This document shows positions 43,884-52,319 of a DNA stretch of 64,000 nt, piece after piece (the first letter of the stretch is position 1; the number at the start of each line of letters is the position of its first letter). The DNA is taken from assembly GCA_964519985.1 (NCBI GenBank), contig CAZFMF010000002.1, positions 229,251 through 293,250 on the forward strand, written 5' to 3'. The DNA comes from JAIEOG01 sp964519985. GTDB taxonomy: Bacteria; Bdellovibrionota; FAC87; UBA2466. Both the position numbers and the translations under genes were made by a program. The notes beneath the pieces are model-generated. The model had not been told where the DNA came from and did no database searches. It worked only from the letters and a program-made list of their open reading frames with translations.

Positions 43884-44883
43884 TATCCACACCCATATCC
43901 TCCCACCCGAGCTGCCGAACTTCCGCGAAAAATTCGGGTACGGCGGCTTCATCCAGCTTAGACCGTGCGTAGGGTCAACCGACGTTGAAATGTTGGAGGA
44001 TTCCGGCAAACCGTTCCGGCGGGTAAAGGCTAATTGCTTTGACCCCGAAATCCGTCGGCGTGAGTACGAGCCCCACGGGGTGAGCGTGCAGGTTTTATCG
44101 ACCATTCCGGTGATGTTCAGCTACTGGGCGAAACCCGAGCACGGGCTCCGGGTCGCGCAGTACTTGAACGACCATCTCTCCGCGGTGGTCCAAGCGCGGC
44201 CCAGATCATTCGTGGGCTTAGGAACGGTACCCCTCCAAGCCCCCGAACTCGCCGTTCGCGAAGCGGAGCGCTGCGTTCATGACCTCGGGATGCGAGGGTT
44301 CCAAATTGGTTCGCACGTCAACCAGTGGAACCTCTCCGATCCGGCGCTCTTTCCCTTCTACGCGGCCTGTGAATCGCTCGGAGCCTGCCTGTTCGTGCAC
44401 CCTTGGGAAATGATGGGCCAAGAACGCATGCCGAAATATTGGCTTCCGTGGTTAGTGGGCATGCCGGCCGAAACTTCACTGGCCATCTGTTCGATGATCT
44501 TCGGGGGCGTTTTCGAAAAATTCCCTAAGTTGCGAGTGGCGTTTGCCCACGGTGGCGGCGCATTTCCCTTTACCCTCGGCCGCATCCAGCACGGTTTCGA
44601 TAGTCGCCCCGATCTTTGTGCGGTCGACTGTCAAACTGCGCCCCAGGATTTTCTAGGCCGCTTCTACGTCGATAGTTTGGTGCACGATCGTCGGGCGCTC
44701 GAGTTTTTGATCGATCTTTTCGGTCCGGAAAAAATTTGCTTGGGAACGGACTACCCCTTCCCGCTGGGCGAAGCCGAACCGGGCGCGTTGATTGCAAAGC
44801 TCCCGGACGCGGAGATCCAGGAGTGGCTCTGGCACCGTGCGGCGCTGAACTGGCTGGGAATGAAAAAAGAAGACTTCACTTAA
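43870..44883 (+). CDS. nbaD: 2-amino-3-carboxymuconate 6-semialdehyde decarboxylase
   Basis: ACMSD is an amidohydrolase-fold zinc enzyme that decarboxylates ACMS to 2-aminomuconate semialdehyde, steering flux away from quinolinate and NAD. Metal ligands are HTHILP (His8 and His10), HPWEM near residue 177, and GTDYPFPLG near residue 293. The 337-residue size fits. It overlaps nbaC by 14 bp in the same operon. Its presence shows the locus runs catabolism, not NAD synthesis. Confidence 0.95.
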   Translation: MLKVDIHTHILPPELPNFREKFGYGGFIQLRPCVGSTDVEMLEDSGKPFRRVKANCFDPEIRRREYEPHGVSVQVLSTIPVMFSYWAKPEHGLRVAQYLNDHLSAVVQARPRSFVGLGTVPLQAPELAVREAERCVHDLGMRGFQIGSHVNQWNLSDPALFPFYAACESLGACLFVHPWEMMGQERMPKYWLPWLVGMPAETSLAICSMIFGGVFEKFPKLRVAFAHGGGAFPFTLGRIQHGFDSRPDLCAVDCQTAPQDFLGRFYVDSLVHDRRALEFLIDLFGPEKICLGTDYPFPLGEAEPGALIAKLPDAEIQEWLWHRAALNWLGMKKEDFT

Positions 44884-44893
44884 AGGAAAAAAA

Positions 44894-45631
44894 ATGGACC
44901 TCCAACTCAAGGGCAAAAAGGCATTGGTATTCGGATCCTCCACCGGAATTGGTCGCGCCATCGCTCAGGCGCTGATCGCCGAGGGTGCTTCGGTCGCGCT
45001 TTCGGCGCGTACGGAATCCACGCTGGCCGACGCGGCGAAAGAAATGGGCGCGGCGGCCTATTTTTCCTGCGATTTATCGCAATCGGGTCGCGCCCGCGAG
45101 GTCACGCAAAAAGCCAGCGCCAAATTGGGCGGACTCGATATCCTCGTCATCAACTCCGGCGGCCCTAAGAAAAATGCTTTCGCGGATGTCTCGCAAGATC
45201 AGTGGCTCGAGGACTTCCAAACTCTCTGGTTGAGCGCCGTCGATAGCATCAAGGCCGCCCTCCCCGGAATGAAGGAACGCAAGTATGGCCGCATCTTGCT
45301 CGTAACGTCGCTCGCCGCCAAAGAACCGTTACCCGGACTCACTTCCTCTAATGGCTTGCGCGCGGGGCTTGCGGGGCTCGCCAAATCGTTGGCCAACGAA
45401 GTCGCGGCCGAAGGGATCACGATCAACTCGATCCTGCCCGGCTACACCGACACCGAGCGCCTCAAGGAGCTCAATCTGCCCGAAGAAAAGATCCGGCAGA
45501 TGATCCCGGCTGGCCGCTTGGCCCGGCCCGAGGAGCTGGGGGATCTCGCCGCCTTTCTCGCTTCGCCGCGGGCGGGCTACCTCACCGCGCAAAGCATCGC
45601 GGTGGACGGTGGCGCACTGCGCGGACACTAA
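44894..45631 (+). CDS. SDR family oxidoreductase with non-canonical active site
   Basis: The Rossmann motif is GSSTGIGRAIAQAL, but the catalytic Tyr-x3-Lys is missing: at the place of YxxxK is SNGLR in LTSSNGLRAGLAGLAKSLA. This matches the beta-ketoacyl-reductase-like SDR subgroup known to lack the normal tetrad. The NAD motif GGPKKN replaces NNAG. It ends the rightward kynurenine operon, 10 bp after ACMSD, with AAAGGA upstream. It may act on a pathway intermediate or be a non-catalytic helper; unknown. Confidence 0.85.
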   Translation: MDLQLKGKKALVFGSSTGIGRAIAQALIAEGASVALSARTESTLADAAKEMGAAAYFSCDLSQSGRAREVTQKASAKLGGLDILVINSGGPKKNAFADVSQDQWLEDFQTLWLSAVDSIKAALPGMKERKYGRILLVTSLAAKEPLPGLTSSNGLRAGLAGLAKSLANEVAAEGITINSILPGYTDTERLKELNLPEEKIRQMIPAGRLARPEELGDLAAFLASPRAGYLTAQSIAVDGGALRGH

Positions 45632-45667
45632 CGATCCACTTCCTGCTAAAATAAAATCTGTATCTCT

Positions 45668-45713
45668 GTCGTCGCGAGGGCCGAAGGTCCCAGCCGAACG
45701 GCAGTCGAATCTC
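45668..45713. repeat. Degenerate half copy of the dispersed element
   Basis: GTCGTCGCGAGGGCCGAAGG at 45668 and GTCGAATCTC near 45704-45713 resemble one end of the GTCATTGCGAG-type element. It lacks the second terminus, so it is a decayed or partial copy after the SDR gene. Confidence 0.45.
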
Positions 45714-45750
45714 TCCAAAACTTAGCTTCACCTATTGAAAGGGCACTTTC

Positions 45751-46275
45751 ATGCGCCGTTTATTGGCCTTGGTTGCACTCGTTTCCATTTGCTTTGCCGC
45801 TCCCGTTTCCGCCAAGGGCGGCGGAAGCCGCGCCGAACACCGGATCGGCTTCACGGTGGGGCTTTTCTCGGACCCCTTTCCGAATATGATTGGTGCCGCG
45901 CTGCGCATCAACGTCACCGATTTCTTCCAGTTGCACGCGGGCTACGGAAACCTTTCCTACACCGTGGGAACCACTACCATTACCGCCACGGCGCTCGGCG
46001 GCGGCGGGCGCCTCTTCATTCCCGGCTGGAGTTTTTCGCCGTTTGCCGGCTTTAACTACACTCACTGGTCCGCGACCGGAAACGTCACGATGGGAACTCA
46101 GACCATCCCCGCCGGTAGCGGCCTCCCCGGAGTCATGTACTTGACGTTCGGACTCGATTGGCAAACCCACGCCGGTTTCAATATTGGCGGCGGCGTCCAC
46201 TACGTTCTGTCCCCATCCCAACTCTCGAGCGCCATTTCGCTCACGCCGCAACTGTATTTGGGTTGGTACTTCTAA
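45751..46275 (+). CDS. Outer-membrane beta-barrel-like protein
   Basis: The signal peptide (LLALVALVSICFAAPVSAKG) is followed by about 150 residues of alternating hydrophobic and polar strands (QLHAGYGNLSYTVGTTTITA, GLPGVMYLTFGLDWQTH), and the chain ends LYLGWYF with a C-terminal aromatic, the usual sign of an outer-membrane barrel. It is about 8 strands in size. No family is recognised. AAAGGG lies upstream of the ATG. Confidence 0.78.
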   Translation: MRRLLALVALVSICFAAPVSAKGGGSRAEHRIGFTVGLFSDPFPNMIGAALRINVTDFFQLHAGYGNLSYTVGTTTITATALGGGGRLFIPGWSFSPFAGFNYTHWSATGNVTMGTQTIPAGSGLPGVMYLTFGLDWQTHAGFNIGGGVHYVLSPSQLSSAISLTPQLYLGWYF

Positions 46276-46306
46276 ACCGTTGCCCGAACGGTGGGTTTCG
46301 GTTTCA

Positions 46307-47083
46307 ATGCGCCCGATGATCGAGCGAGTCACCGACTACCCGGGCTATTTGATCCGCTTTCGTCCCGAGCAACCCTCGCGGCGGGCCATTTTGCTTTTTC
46401 ACGGTTTTCCTGCGTACCGGAACGTTAAGAACCTTGATCTCGCCGATTGCTTGTACCGGCATTTCCAGCGCGATGTTTTTCTTTTGCACTACCGGGGACT
46501 AGGCGAAAACCGCGACGGTGTCTTCCGTTTTACCGATGCGCTCCATGAAGCCTTCGCCGTCGTCGACCGAATCGTCGATAAAGACGGGTTTGAGCCAATT
46601 ACCGTGATTGGGCACAGTTGGGGTGGGCTGGTAGCAGTCAACGCCGCGGCCACCCGCCCGCAAAAGATCCACGTGGTTCTCTTGCTCTCCCCGCTTTGCG
46701 ATCTCGATCCGAAGCAAGGCCTCTATCCGTGGGTTCTGCACGGCGTGCGACAGGAGGTTCCCGACGTTTACGGGGATCGCAGTGAAGCCGATATCGTGAC
46801 CGACATCGAAGCCGTTCGGCGGGAATTTTCGCCGATGGAGAAGGTGCCAAACTTAGCCCCCCACTTGCGCTTTGGGATTATTCAGGCCCGGCAAGACGAA
46901 TCCACTCCCGCCGCAGCAACTAAGGCCATGGCGGCGCGCTTCGCCCGCGCCCCGCTGTACCGCGAACTGAATCTGGATCACTCCTTTCGCGAAGACCGTC
47001 GGGCGTTAGCGAACGAAGTGATTGGCATGCTCGAAAATCTTGAAAGTGATTCACTCCACGGTTCCGCTAGTGCCGAGTCGTAA
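46307..47083 (+). CDS. Alpha/beta hydrolase
   Basis: The 258-residue protein has the oxyanion motif HGFPAYRN near residue 30, the nucleophile elbow GHSWGGLVAVNAA near residue 105, an acid in QARQDESTP and a His in LNLDHSFRED. It lacks a signal peptide and is cytoplasmic. The start at 46307 (MRPMIERV) is chosen because the upstream frame covers the end of the OMP gene. Substrate unknown. Its 3' end overlaps the remnant of an antisense delta-60-repeat gene. Confidence 0.82.
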   Translation: MRPMIERVTDYPGYLIRFRPEQPSRRAILLFHGFPAYRNVKNLDLADCLYRHFQRDVFLLHYRGLGENRDGVFRFTDALHEAFAVVDRIVDKDGFEPITVIGHSWGGLVAVNAAATRPQKIHVVLLLSPLCDLDPKQGLYPWVLHGVRQEVPDVYGDRSEADIVTDIEAVRREFSPMEKVPNLAPHLRFGIIQARQDESTPAAATKAMAARFARAPLYRELNLDHSFREDRRALANEVIGMLENLESDSLHGSASAES

Positions 47084-47280
47084 GATCCGCTCCACTTTGG
47101 CCCCGGAGTAAGTCAGGAAGGTGCCACCGATGGAAACATCCCGCGAGCTATCGCGTGCCTCGACGAGGGCGTTAGGTACGGGTTACCGGTCCCAGCCCCC
47201 GCGCAAATCCCGTATCCAGTGAGCCGTCCGAATTCAAACGGGCAATCCCTTCGATGGCGGAATGGCCCGGCGCGTATAAT
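47051..47280 (-). pseudogene. Decayed delta-60-repeat protein gene fragment
   Basis: On the minus strand two segments have the delta-60-repeat pattern. One reads IARLNSDGSLDTGF (about 47247-47206) and stops soon after. The other, in a different frame, reads DVSIGGTFLTYSGAKVERIL (about 47148-47089) and ends with a stop at 47051-47053. The repeats match the classic shape (VGGTF.Y.G....I.RL..DGSLDT.F) but are out of frame and have no start, so this is the tail of a large surface protein gene that was deleted upstream. It lies just after the DEAD-box gene stop. Confidence 0.7.
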
Positions 47281-47285
47281 GCTAG

Positions 47286-48488
47286 CTAGTTGGCTTGGGC
47301 ACGGCGCTTTTGACGTCGTTTCCAATGCGGGACAAATCCGCCGCGGTGAGCGGCGCGCTGCATCTTCGGGCGCGGGCCCGAGTGGTTTCCCGGACCGCGG
47401 GCTGATTCCGTTTTCCCCTGGATCACGCGTTCGCCGTCCGAATCTCCGGTCAAAAGCAAATTCAGGGCGCTACCCGTTTTCCCGCAACGACCCGTGCGAC
47501 CAATGCGATGGATGTACTCCTCACGCGTTTGCGGCAAGTCGTAATTGATGACATGTTCGATGTCCGGCACATCGATCCCGCGACCCGCCAAATCGGTTGC
47601 CACCATGATGCGGTGAGCCCCCGACCGAAACCGATCGAGCGCGAACCGCCGTTGCGATTGACTGCGTCCGCCGTGAAGGGAGACGACTCGATGTCCCTCG
47701 CGATCCAAGAGACGGGCCAAGCGATCCGTACGCGACTTCGTACGCGTAAAAATCAAGATGCGCCCTTCGCGTTCCTTCATCGCCTGTAGCAGCAACGTGT
47801 TCTTCCCCTCATTCGAAGTACGAATGGTTTCTTCTTTCACGAGGGCAATCGGCTGCTCCACCGCGCCGATCTCGACCCGAATCGGGTTCTTGAGAAAGGT
47901 ATTGGCCAGGTTCATCACGTCCTTGGGCAAGGTCGCCGAGAACAGGTAAGTCTGACGGGAAGCCGGGACATGGTGCATGATCTGCTTGATCTGCGGGGCA
48001 AAACCCATATCGAGCAAGCGATCGACTTCGTCGAGAACCACCACATCGATATTGCGCAAGTCAGCGGTGCCCTCCTGAAGGTGATCGTTGAGACGCCCGG
48101 GGGTCGCGACAATGTAATCGGTTCCACGGTACAGATCATCCGCCTGACGATTGAACGATTCTCCGCCCACCACGAGGGTGCCAGAGCAACGCATGTCTCT
48201 ACCCATCTTGCGCAGTACCTGATGGATCTGCGCCGCGAGTTCGCGAGTCGGTGCCAAGATCAGCGCTTGGCGTTTGCGGCCCTCGAAAATCGAAGCGAGC
48301 AGCGGCACGCCGAACGCACCGGTCTTACCGGTCCCCGTTTGCGCGGTGCCAAGAATATCTTGTCCTTCCATCGCCGGCGGAATCGTCGCGGCCTGGACGG
48401 GAGTGGGGGATACGAAGCCCATTTTCTCGAGCGATTCCGCCAGAGGCATAGGTAGACCAAAGTCATTGAATGTCAGTTGAGACTGCAT
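47286..48488 (-). CDS. DEAD-box RNA helicase
   Basis: All helicase motifs are present: Q motif (FNDFGLPMPLAESLEKMGF), motif I AQTGTGKTGAF, PTRELAAQIHQ, DEVDRLLDMGF (motif II, here DEVD rather than DEAD), SATL, and HRIGRTGRCGKTG. The 400-residue size, with a short basic tail (KRRQKRRAQAN), resembles RhlE-type proteins. It remodels RNA, for example in ribosome assembly or decay. The Asp-Glu-Val-Asp change at motif II occurs in other members. A long upstream region (48489-48831) may hold its leader. Confidence 0.93.
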   Translation of the reverse strand: MQSQLTFNDFGLPMPLAESLEKMGFVSPTPVQAATIPPAMEGQDILGTAQTGTGKTGAFGVPLLASIFEGRKRQALILAPTRELAAQIHQVLRKMGRDMRCSGTLVVGGESFNRQADDLYRGTDYIVATPGRLNDHLQEGTADLRNIDVVVLDEVDRLLDMGFAPQIKQIMHHVPASRQTYLFSATLPKDVMNLANTFLKNPIRVEIGAVEQPIALVKEETIRTSNEGKNTLLLQAMKEREGRILIFTRTKSRTDRLARLLDREGHRVVSLHGGRSQSQRRFALDRFRSGAHRIMVATDLAGRGIDVPDIEHVINYDLPQTREEYIHRIGRTGRCGKTGSALNLLLTGDSDGERVIQGKTESARGPGNHSGPRPKMQRAAHRGGFVPHWKRRQKRRAQAN

Positions 48489-48831
48489 AAACAGTATTTT
48501 GCTTTCTAAAGGGACCTAGTGGTTGGCGTGCATCAAACAGGAAGGTCGTTTCTTATTAAACGATTGGGACGCTCGCTCGGGAGGGGCACGTCGGAAAAGT
48601 AATCACTCGTTTTCCGCCCAACAATATAGTTGCGAGCCGGGGAGAATATGACAGATCGCCAAGGTTTTAGCCAGAAAAAGATTCTAAGCAGTCCAGCTGA
48701 GCAAATTTTAGCTCGCTCTAGACTTCGTTTGCGGGGATGGGATACTAGGCGTTTAAGTACATTCGAACACTTGGGAAGGGGAAATTTTCCAATCTTTTCC
48801 CGAGTCATTTCGAGGAGAAAGCCGCCAGGCC
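48489..48831. other. Intergenic region between DEAD-box helicase and response regulator
   Basis: This 343-bp gap separates two divergent genes and is AT-richer than its neighbours. It contains GAGC-AAATTTTA-GCTC near 48697-48712 and a possible ribosome site plus ATG at 48648, whose frame runs on into the response regulator gene and looks like a shadow. A long 5' leader for the helicase is plausible, as in other cold-induced helicases, but I see no recognised riboswitch or RNA gene. Confidence 0.5.
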
Positions 48832-49275
48832 ATGAAAATGCCAATCCAAATCCTTGTTGTCGAAGACAACGCTGGCGATCGCTTCCTAATCCAGCAAACC
48901 CTGAAAGGCATTTGCCCGGATTGGAAACTACACTTCGCCGAAAACGGTGTGGATGCCACCGATTTCTTGCACCAGACGGGAGCGTTTACTGCCGCCCCCC
49001 GCCCCCAACTCGTCATTGTCGACCTCAACCTTCCCCGCAAAGACGGACGGGAGGTCCTCGCTGAAATCAAACAAGATCCGGCTCTCCAAACTATCCCCGT
49101 AATTATTTTTTCTTCCTCGCGAATCGCTTCCGACGTCGAAAACTGCTATCGGCTGGGGGCGAATGCATTCTTGACCAAGCCTTCCGAGCTCGATGACTTC
49201 ACGACCGCGATCAAATCCCTCGCCCAGTTCTGGTTACAAAAGGCCGTATTGGCCTCGACCCTGCGCGCGGACTAA
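48832..49275 (+). CDS. Single-domain response regulator (CheY/Rcp1-like)
   Basis: The 147-residue protein is a bare receiver domain: acidic pair in ILVVEDNAGDRF, phospho-acceptor Asp in LVIVDLNLPRKDG, Ser switch in VIIFSSSR and Lys in FLTKPSELDDF. The NAGD after the acidic pair and the overall length are typical of the Rcp1 group that works with bacteriophytochrome-type or hybrid kinases. There is no output domain. It precedes the diadenylate cyclase gene by 67 bp. Confidence 0.9.
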   Translation: MKMPIQILVVEDNAGDRFLIQQTLKGICPDWKLHFAENGVDATDFLHQTGAFTAAPRPQLVIVDLNLPRKDGREVLAEIKQDPALQTIPVIIFSSSRIASDVENCYRLGANAFLTKPSELDDFTTAIKSLAQFWLQKAVLASTLRAD

Positions 49276-49342
49276 ATGGTTCAGTTCGCTGCGCTGCTTC
49301 ACGTCATATGGTTTTCCCGAAGGGATGCGACAATAGAATCCA

Positions 49343-50755
49343 ATGTTCGCCAATACCGTGAATGTCATCTCGCGGATGCGAGGTTCGGATTTAGTCGACA
49401 TCTTTATCATCAGCGGACTGATTTTCTTCGCGCTCTATGTTCTGCGCCGGAACATCCACAAGCGCGTCTTGCTCGTTTTCTTCGTGCTGGCCGTAATCTA
49501 TCTCGCCGCTCGCACCTACCATTGGCAACTCACTCTACGTTTTCTTGAAGTCATTGCTTTCTCCACCAGTGTCGGCTTCATTCTCGTGTTTCAAGAAGAC
49601 ATTCGCCGTTTTCTGGAAACCTCACTCTTCAGCGTCTTTTCCGATGCCTCCGCCGGATCTTCGGAAGCCGCCTTTAAGTCGATAGTCAAATCGGTGAAGG
49701 CCTTTTCAAAAAACCGTATTGGCGCTCTGATTGTGCTCGAGCGAAAGATACCGGTGGTCAATCTCGTGCGGGGCGGCGACACCCTCGACGGCGAAGTCAG
49801 TTTCGCACTCCTGTGCAGCCTTTTCGATCCGCACTCGCTCGGCCACGATGGCGCCGTGATCATGCGCGGCTCCCGCGTCACCCACTTCGGCGTGCATCTT
49901 CCGCTGTCACGCAATCACGGTACCACCGGCCGAGTCGGCACGCGTCACGCGGCGGCCTTGGGCCTGAGTGAAGTCACCGACGCTTTCATCGTAGTGGTCT
50001 CGGAAGAAACCGGCGATATCGGGATCGCGCAAAATGGAGAGTTCCGCAAAGTCGAGATTCACGAATTGGAGTCGATTCTCTTCTGCCTCCGCGAATTGCA
50101 AAAACCGCCGATCACCCAGCGCAGCTTTATGGACTACCTGCGGGGCACTTGGATTCTAAAGTTTGTGTCGGTGGGAATTGCCCTGGTCCTTTGGGTCGCT
50201 TTTGTCGCTCCCGGCGCCGTTCAACAACGCCGCTTGAAAATGAGCGTGACGATGGAAGGGCCGCCGCGAGACCTGATGCTGGAAGACCCCTCTCCCTCCG
50301 AAGTCGTCGTCACCCTTTCCGGTCCCGAGGACGATTTTGCCAATTGGCCGAAGGACAAACAGATCGTTCGCGTGCCTTCCGGCCGCCTGACGCCCGGAGA
50401 TTTGAAGATCCCGCTCTCCAACGCCAACCTTTCACTCCCGACCGGGATCCGGGTTATCCAATTTGAACCGTCACACCTTTCGCTTAAAGCGTACAAAACC
50501 CGCAAAGTGAAAGTCCCGGTGGTGATCAACACGCTCGGCCGAGCGCCAGCCTCGGAGCTCAAATACCGCGTCCGACCGGAAGAAGTGACGCTCGTGGTTC
50601 GCGAAGGCGATCCCGGGCCGAATATGGTGGTCTCCGAGCCGATTGACTTGAGCCTGCGAAAAAAGGGCGAGCAGCTCGAACTCAAATACGTGCTCCCGCC
50701 CAAAACCCAGCTGGCCGCCGATACCCCGCAATCCGTTCATGTCGACGTCGACTAA
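49343..50755 (+). CDS. Diadenylate cyclase (CdaA-type) fused to YbbR domains
   Basis: The first 260 residues resemble CdaA: three membrane segments near residues 16-84, then the DAC domain with HDGAVI (Asp169, Gly170, Ala171) and GTRHAAALGLSE at 199-210. The canonical RHR motif reads R201-H202-A203, so the last Arg is lost. After another membrane segment near residues 272-292 come repeated YbbR-type strands to residue 470. In Firmicutes CdaA and the YbbR protein CdaR are separate; here they are one chain. Product is predicted to be c-di-AMP. No good ribosome site precedes the ATG. Confidence 0.9.
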   Translation: MFANTVNVISRMRGSDLVDIFIISGLIFFALYVLRRNIHKRVLLVFFVLAVIYLAARTYHWQLTLRFLEVIAFSTSVGFILVFQEDIRRFLETSLFSVFSDASAGSSEAAFKSIVKSVKAFSKNRIGALIVLERKIPVVNLVRGGDTLDGEVSFALLCSLFDPHSLGHDGAVIMRGSRVTHFGVHLPLSRNHGTTGRVGTRHAAALGLSEVTDAFIVVVSEETGDIGIAQNGEFRKVEIHELESILFCLRELQKPPITQRSFMDYLRGTWILKFVSVGIALVLWVAFVAPGAVQQRRLKMSVTMEGPPRDLMLEDPSPSEVVVTLSGPEDDFANWPKDKQIVRVPSGRLTPGDLKIPLSNANLSLPTGIRVIQFEPSHLSLKAYKTRKVKVPVVINTLGRAPASELKYRVRPEEVTLVVREGDPGPNMVVSEPIDLSLRKKGEQLELKYVLPPKTQLAADTPQSVHVDVD

Positions 50756-50773
50756 GTGGTACACTCCCTTTCG

Positions 50774-51199
50774 ATGAATACGTTCCTCATGCCCCTAATG
50801 GGGGGAATGCTGATTGGCCTCGCCGGGGTCTCTATTTTACTCTTCAACGGCCGAATCCTCGGCGTCAGTGGGATTGTTGGAGGTCTGTTACGTCCGACGC
50901 CGCACGATCGGGGATGGCGTTGGGGCTTCTTGGCCGGGCTGATCGCGGGGGGCGTTTTGCTCACCCTCCTCGCTCCGACGGTCTTCACCATTACCCCCAC
51001 GCGTTCGGTCGGCGCTTTGCTTGCCGCCGGCCTGCTCGTGGGCGTGGGCACGGCCCTGGGGAATGGCTGCACGAGTGGCCATGGGGTTTGCGGCATCAGT
51101 CGCCTTTCCCCCCGATCCATCGCCGCGACCCTAACCTTCATGGCGGCCGGCGCGGCCGTCGTCTATGTCATCAACCATCTTCTGGGAGGATGGATATGA
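50774..51199 (+). CDS. YeeE/YedE family membrane protein, first half
   Basis: The 141-residue product has about four hydrophobic segments and the family Cys motif GNGCTSGHGVCGISRLSPRS near residue 97. YeeE/YedE proteins move thiosulfate or related sulfur species across the inner membrane. The start at 50774 is the ATG nearest to the hydrophobic region; the frame upstream of it is a short non-homologous stretch. Its stop overlaps the start of the DUF6691 gene (ATGA), and the two halves together form the usual pair. Confidence 0.87.
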   Translation: MNTFLMPLMGGMLIGLAGVSILLFNGRILGVSGIVGGLLRPTPHDRGWRWGFLAGLIAGGVLLTLLAPTVFTITPTRSVGALLAAGLLVGVGTALGNGCTSGHGVCGISRLSPRSIAATLTFMAAGAAVVYVINHLLGGWI

Positions 51200-51615
51200 A
51201 GGGCATCTTTGCCGCGACGGGCTCCGGAATTTTCTTCGCCTTGGGACTTGGGATTTCGGGAATGACCCAGCCGGGAAAGGTGACCGCTTTTCTCGATTTT
51301 GCCGGCGCTTGGGATCCCAGCCTCGCATTTGTCATGGTGGGTGCGATCGCCGTTTACGCCCTCGGATCCCGGTTGGTTTTGCGCCGTCGTCAGCCGGTGC
51401 TCGCCGGTAGTTTTCAAATTCCGACCAACCGCAAACTCGATGGACGCCTTTTCTTGGGCGCGGCCCTATTTGGCATCGGTTGGGGACTCGCCGGCTTCTG
51501 CCCGGGCCCGGCCCTCGTCTCGCTTTCGTCGTTGCAAACCGCATCGATTCTCTTCGTCGTGGCCATGCTGATCGGCATTCTCGTAGGCGGAAAAATCCCA
51601 TCCCGGACGGCATGA
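51196..51615 (+). CDS. DUF6691 (YeeE partner) membrane protein
   Basis: This 139-residue protein is the second half of the YeeE pair, with hydrophobic segments and the motif GLAGFCPGPALVSL near residue 103, whose Cys is the functional one in the family. GGGAGG lies about 7 bp before the ATG at 51196. It overlaps the first half by 4 bp and the DTW gene by 4 bp. Together they probably form a sulfur-compound uptake or export channel. The SQR/PDO operon lies about 18 kb away, so any link is only thematic. Confidence 0.88.
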   Translation: MKGIFAATGSGIFFALGLGISGMTQPGKVTAFLDFAGAWDPSLAFVMVGAIAVYALGSRLVLRRRQPVLAGSFQIPTNRKLDGRLFLGAALFGIGWGLAGFCPGPALVSLSSLQTASILFVVAMLIGILVGGKIPSRTA

Positions 51616-52319
51616 CACTCGAACAATACCTTGAAGCCAAACGCACGCGCGCACAAAACGCCTGGCAACCGCGCCCGCGCTGTTCCAGTTGCCAGCGCCC
51701 CGTCGCGACCTGCTACTGCGCGGTCGTCACCCCTTTTGTCGCCGAACCGATCTTCACTATCCTGATGCACCGACGCGAAACCAAGAAAGGGGTAGCCACG
51801 GGCCGCATGGCCCATATCTGCCTTTCCAATTCCCGGCTGATCGAAGGTTCCGACTTTACCCGCCATCCCGATGTGAATGCATTGATCGCCGATTCTGCAA
51901 ACCATTGCGTCGTGCTGTGGCCGGGCCCACAGTCGACCAATCTTTCTCAGCTCAACGAGGCACAGCGCCAAGAGTTTGTTCCCGCTGGAAAGCGGTTAGT
52001 GATCTTCGTGATCGATGCCACCTGGGCGCAAGCCAAGCGAATGAAGCGACTCAGTCGCAACCTCCACGCATTGCCTTTCATCAGTTTCACACCCGAGAAA
52101 CCCTCCGATTTTCGCATCCGCGTGCAGCCGGCCGCCCACTGCTATTCCACCGTCGAAGCCATCAATGCCTGCTTGGATCTCTTGGCGCCCCATCCCGCGC
52201 AGAAAACCTTGCTCGCCGCTTTCGGTTATATGGTGGAGAAGCAACTAAGCTACGAAAAGTCCATCCGCCATCCGCGCCGCGCGATGCGACGCAAACGTCT
52301 ACTCGAAGGCCGCGCGTGA
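51612..52319 (+). CDS. DTW-domain tRNA-uridine aminocarboxypropyltransferase
   Basis: DTW enzymes transfer the 3-amino-3-carboxypropyl group of SAM to tRNA uridine (acp3U). The zinc-like cluster CSSCQRPVATCYC is at residues 23-35, and the signature Asp-x-Thr-Trp is in VIDATWAQAKRM near residue 140. The 235-residue size fits. It starts with an ATG overlapping the DUF6691 stop and is followed by a GNAT gene sharing a GTGA overlap, so the four genes form one coupled operon. Confidence 0.9.
   Translation: MTLEQYLEAKRTRAQNAWQPRPRCSSCQRPVATCYCAVVTPFVAEPIFTILMHRRETKKGVATGRMAHICLSNSRLIEGSDFTRHPDVNALIADSANHCVVLWPGPQSTNLSQLNEAQRQEFVPAGKRLVIFVIDATWAQAKRMKRLSRNLHALPFISFTPEKPSDFRIRVQPAAHCYSTVEAINACLDLLAPHPAQKTLLAAFGYMVEKQLSYEKSIRHPRRAMRRKRLLEGRA

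Noticed and set aside
48648..49064. Possible small gene with GGGGAGAATATG before the response regulator
   Set aside because: The frame runs into the response regulator in another frame and shows no recognisable pattern; the ribosome-site match alone is weak evidence.
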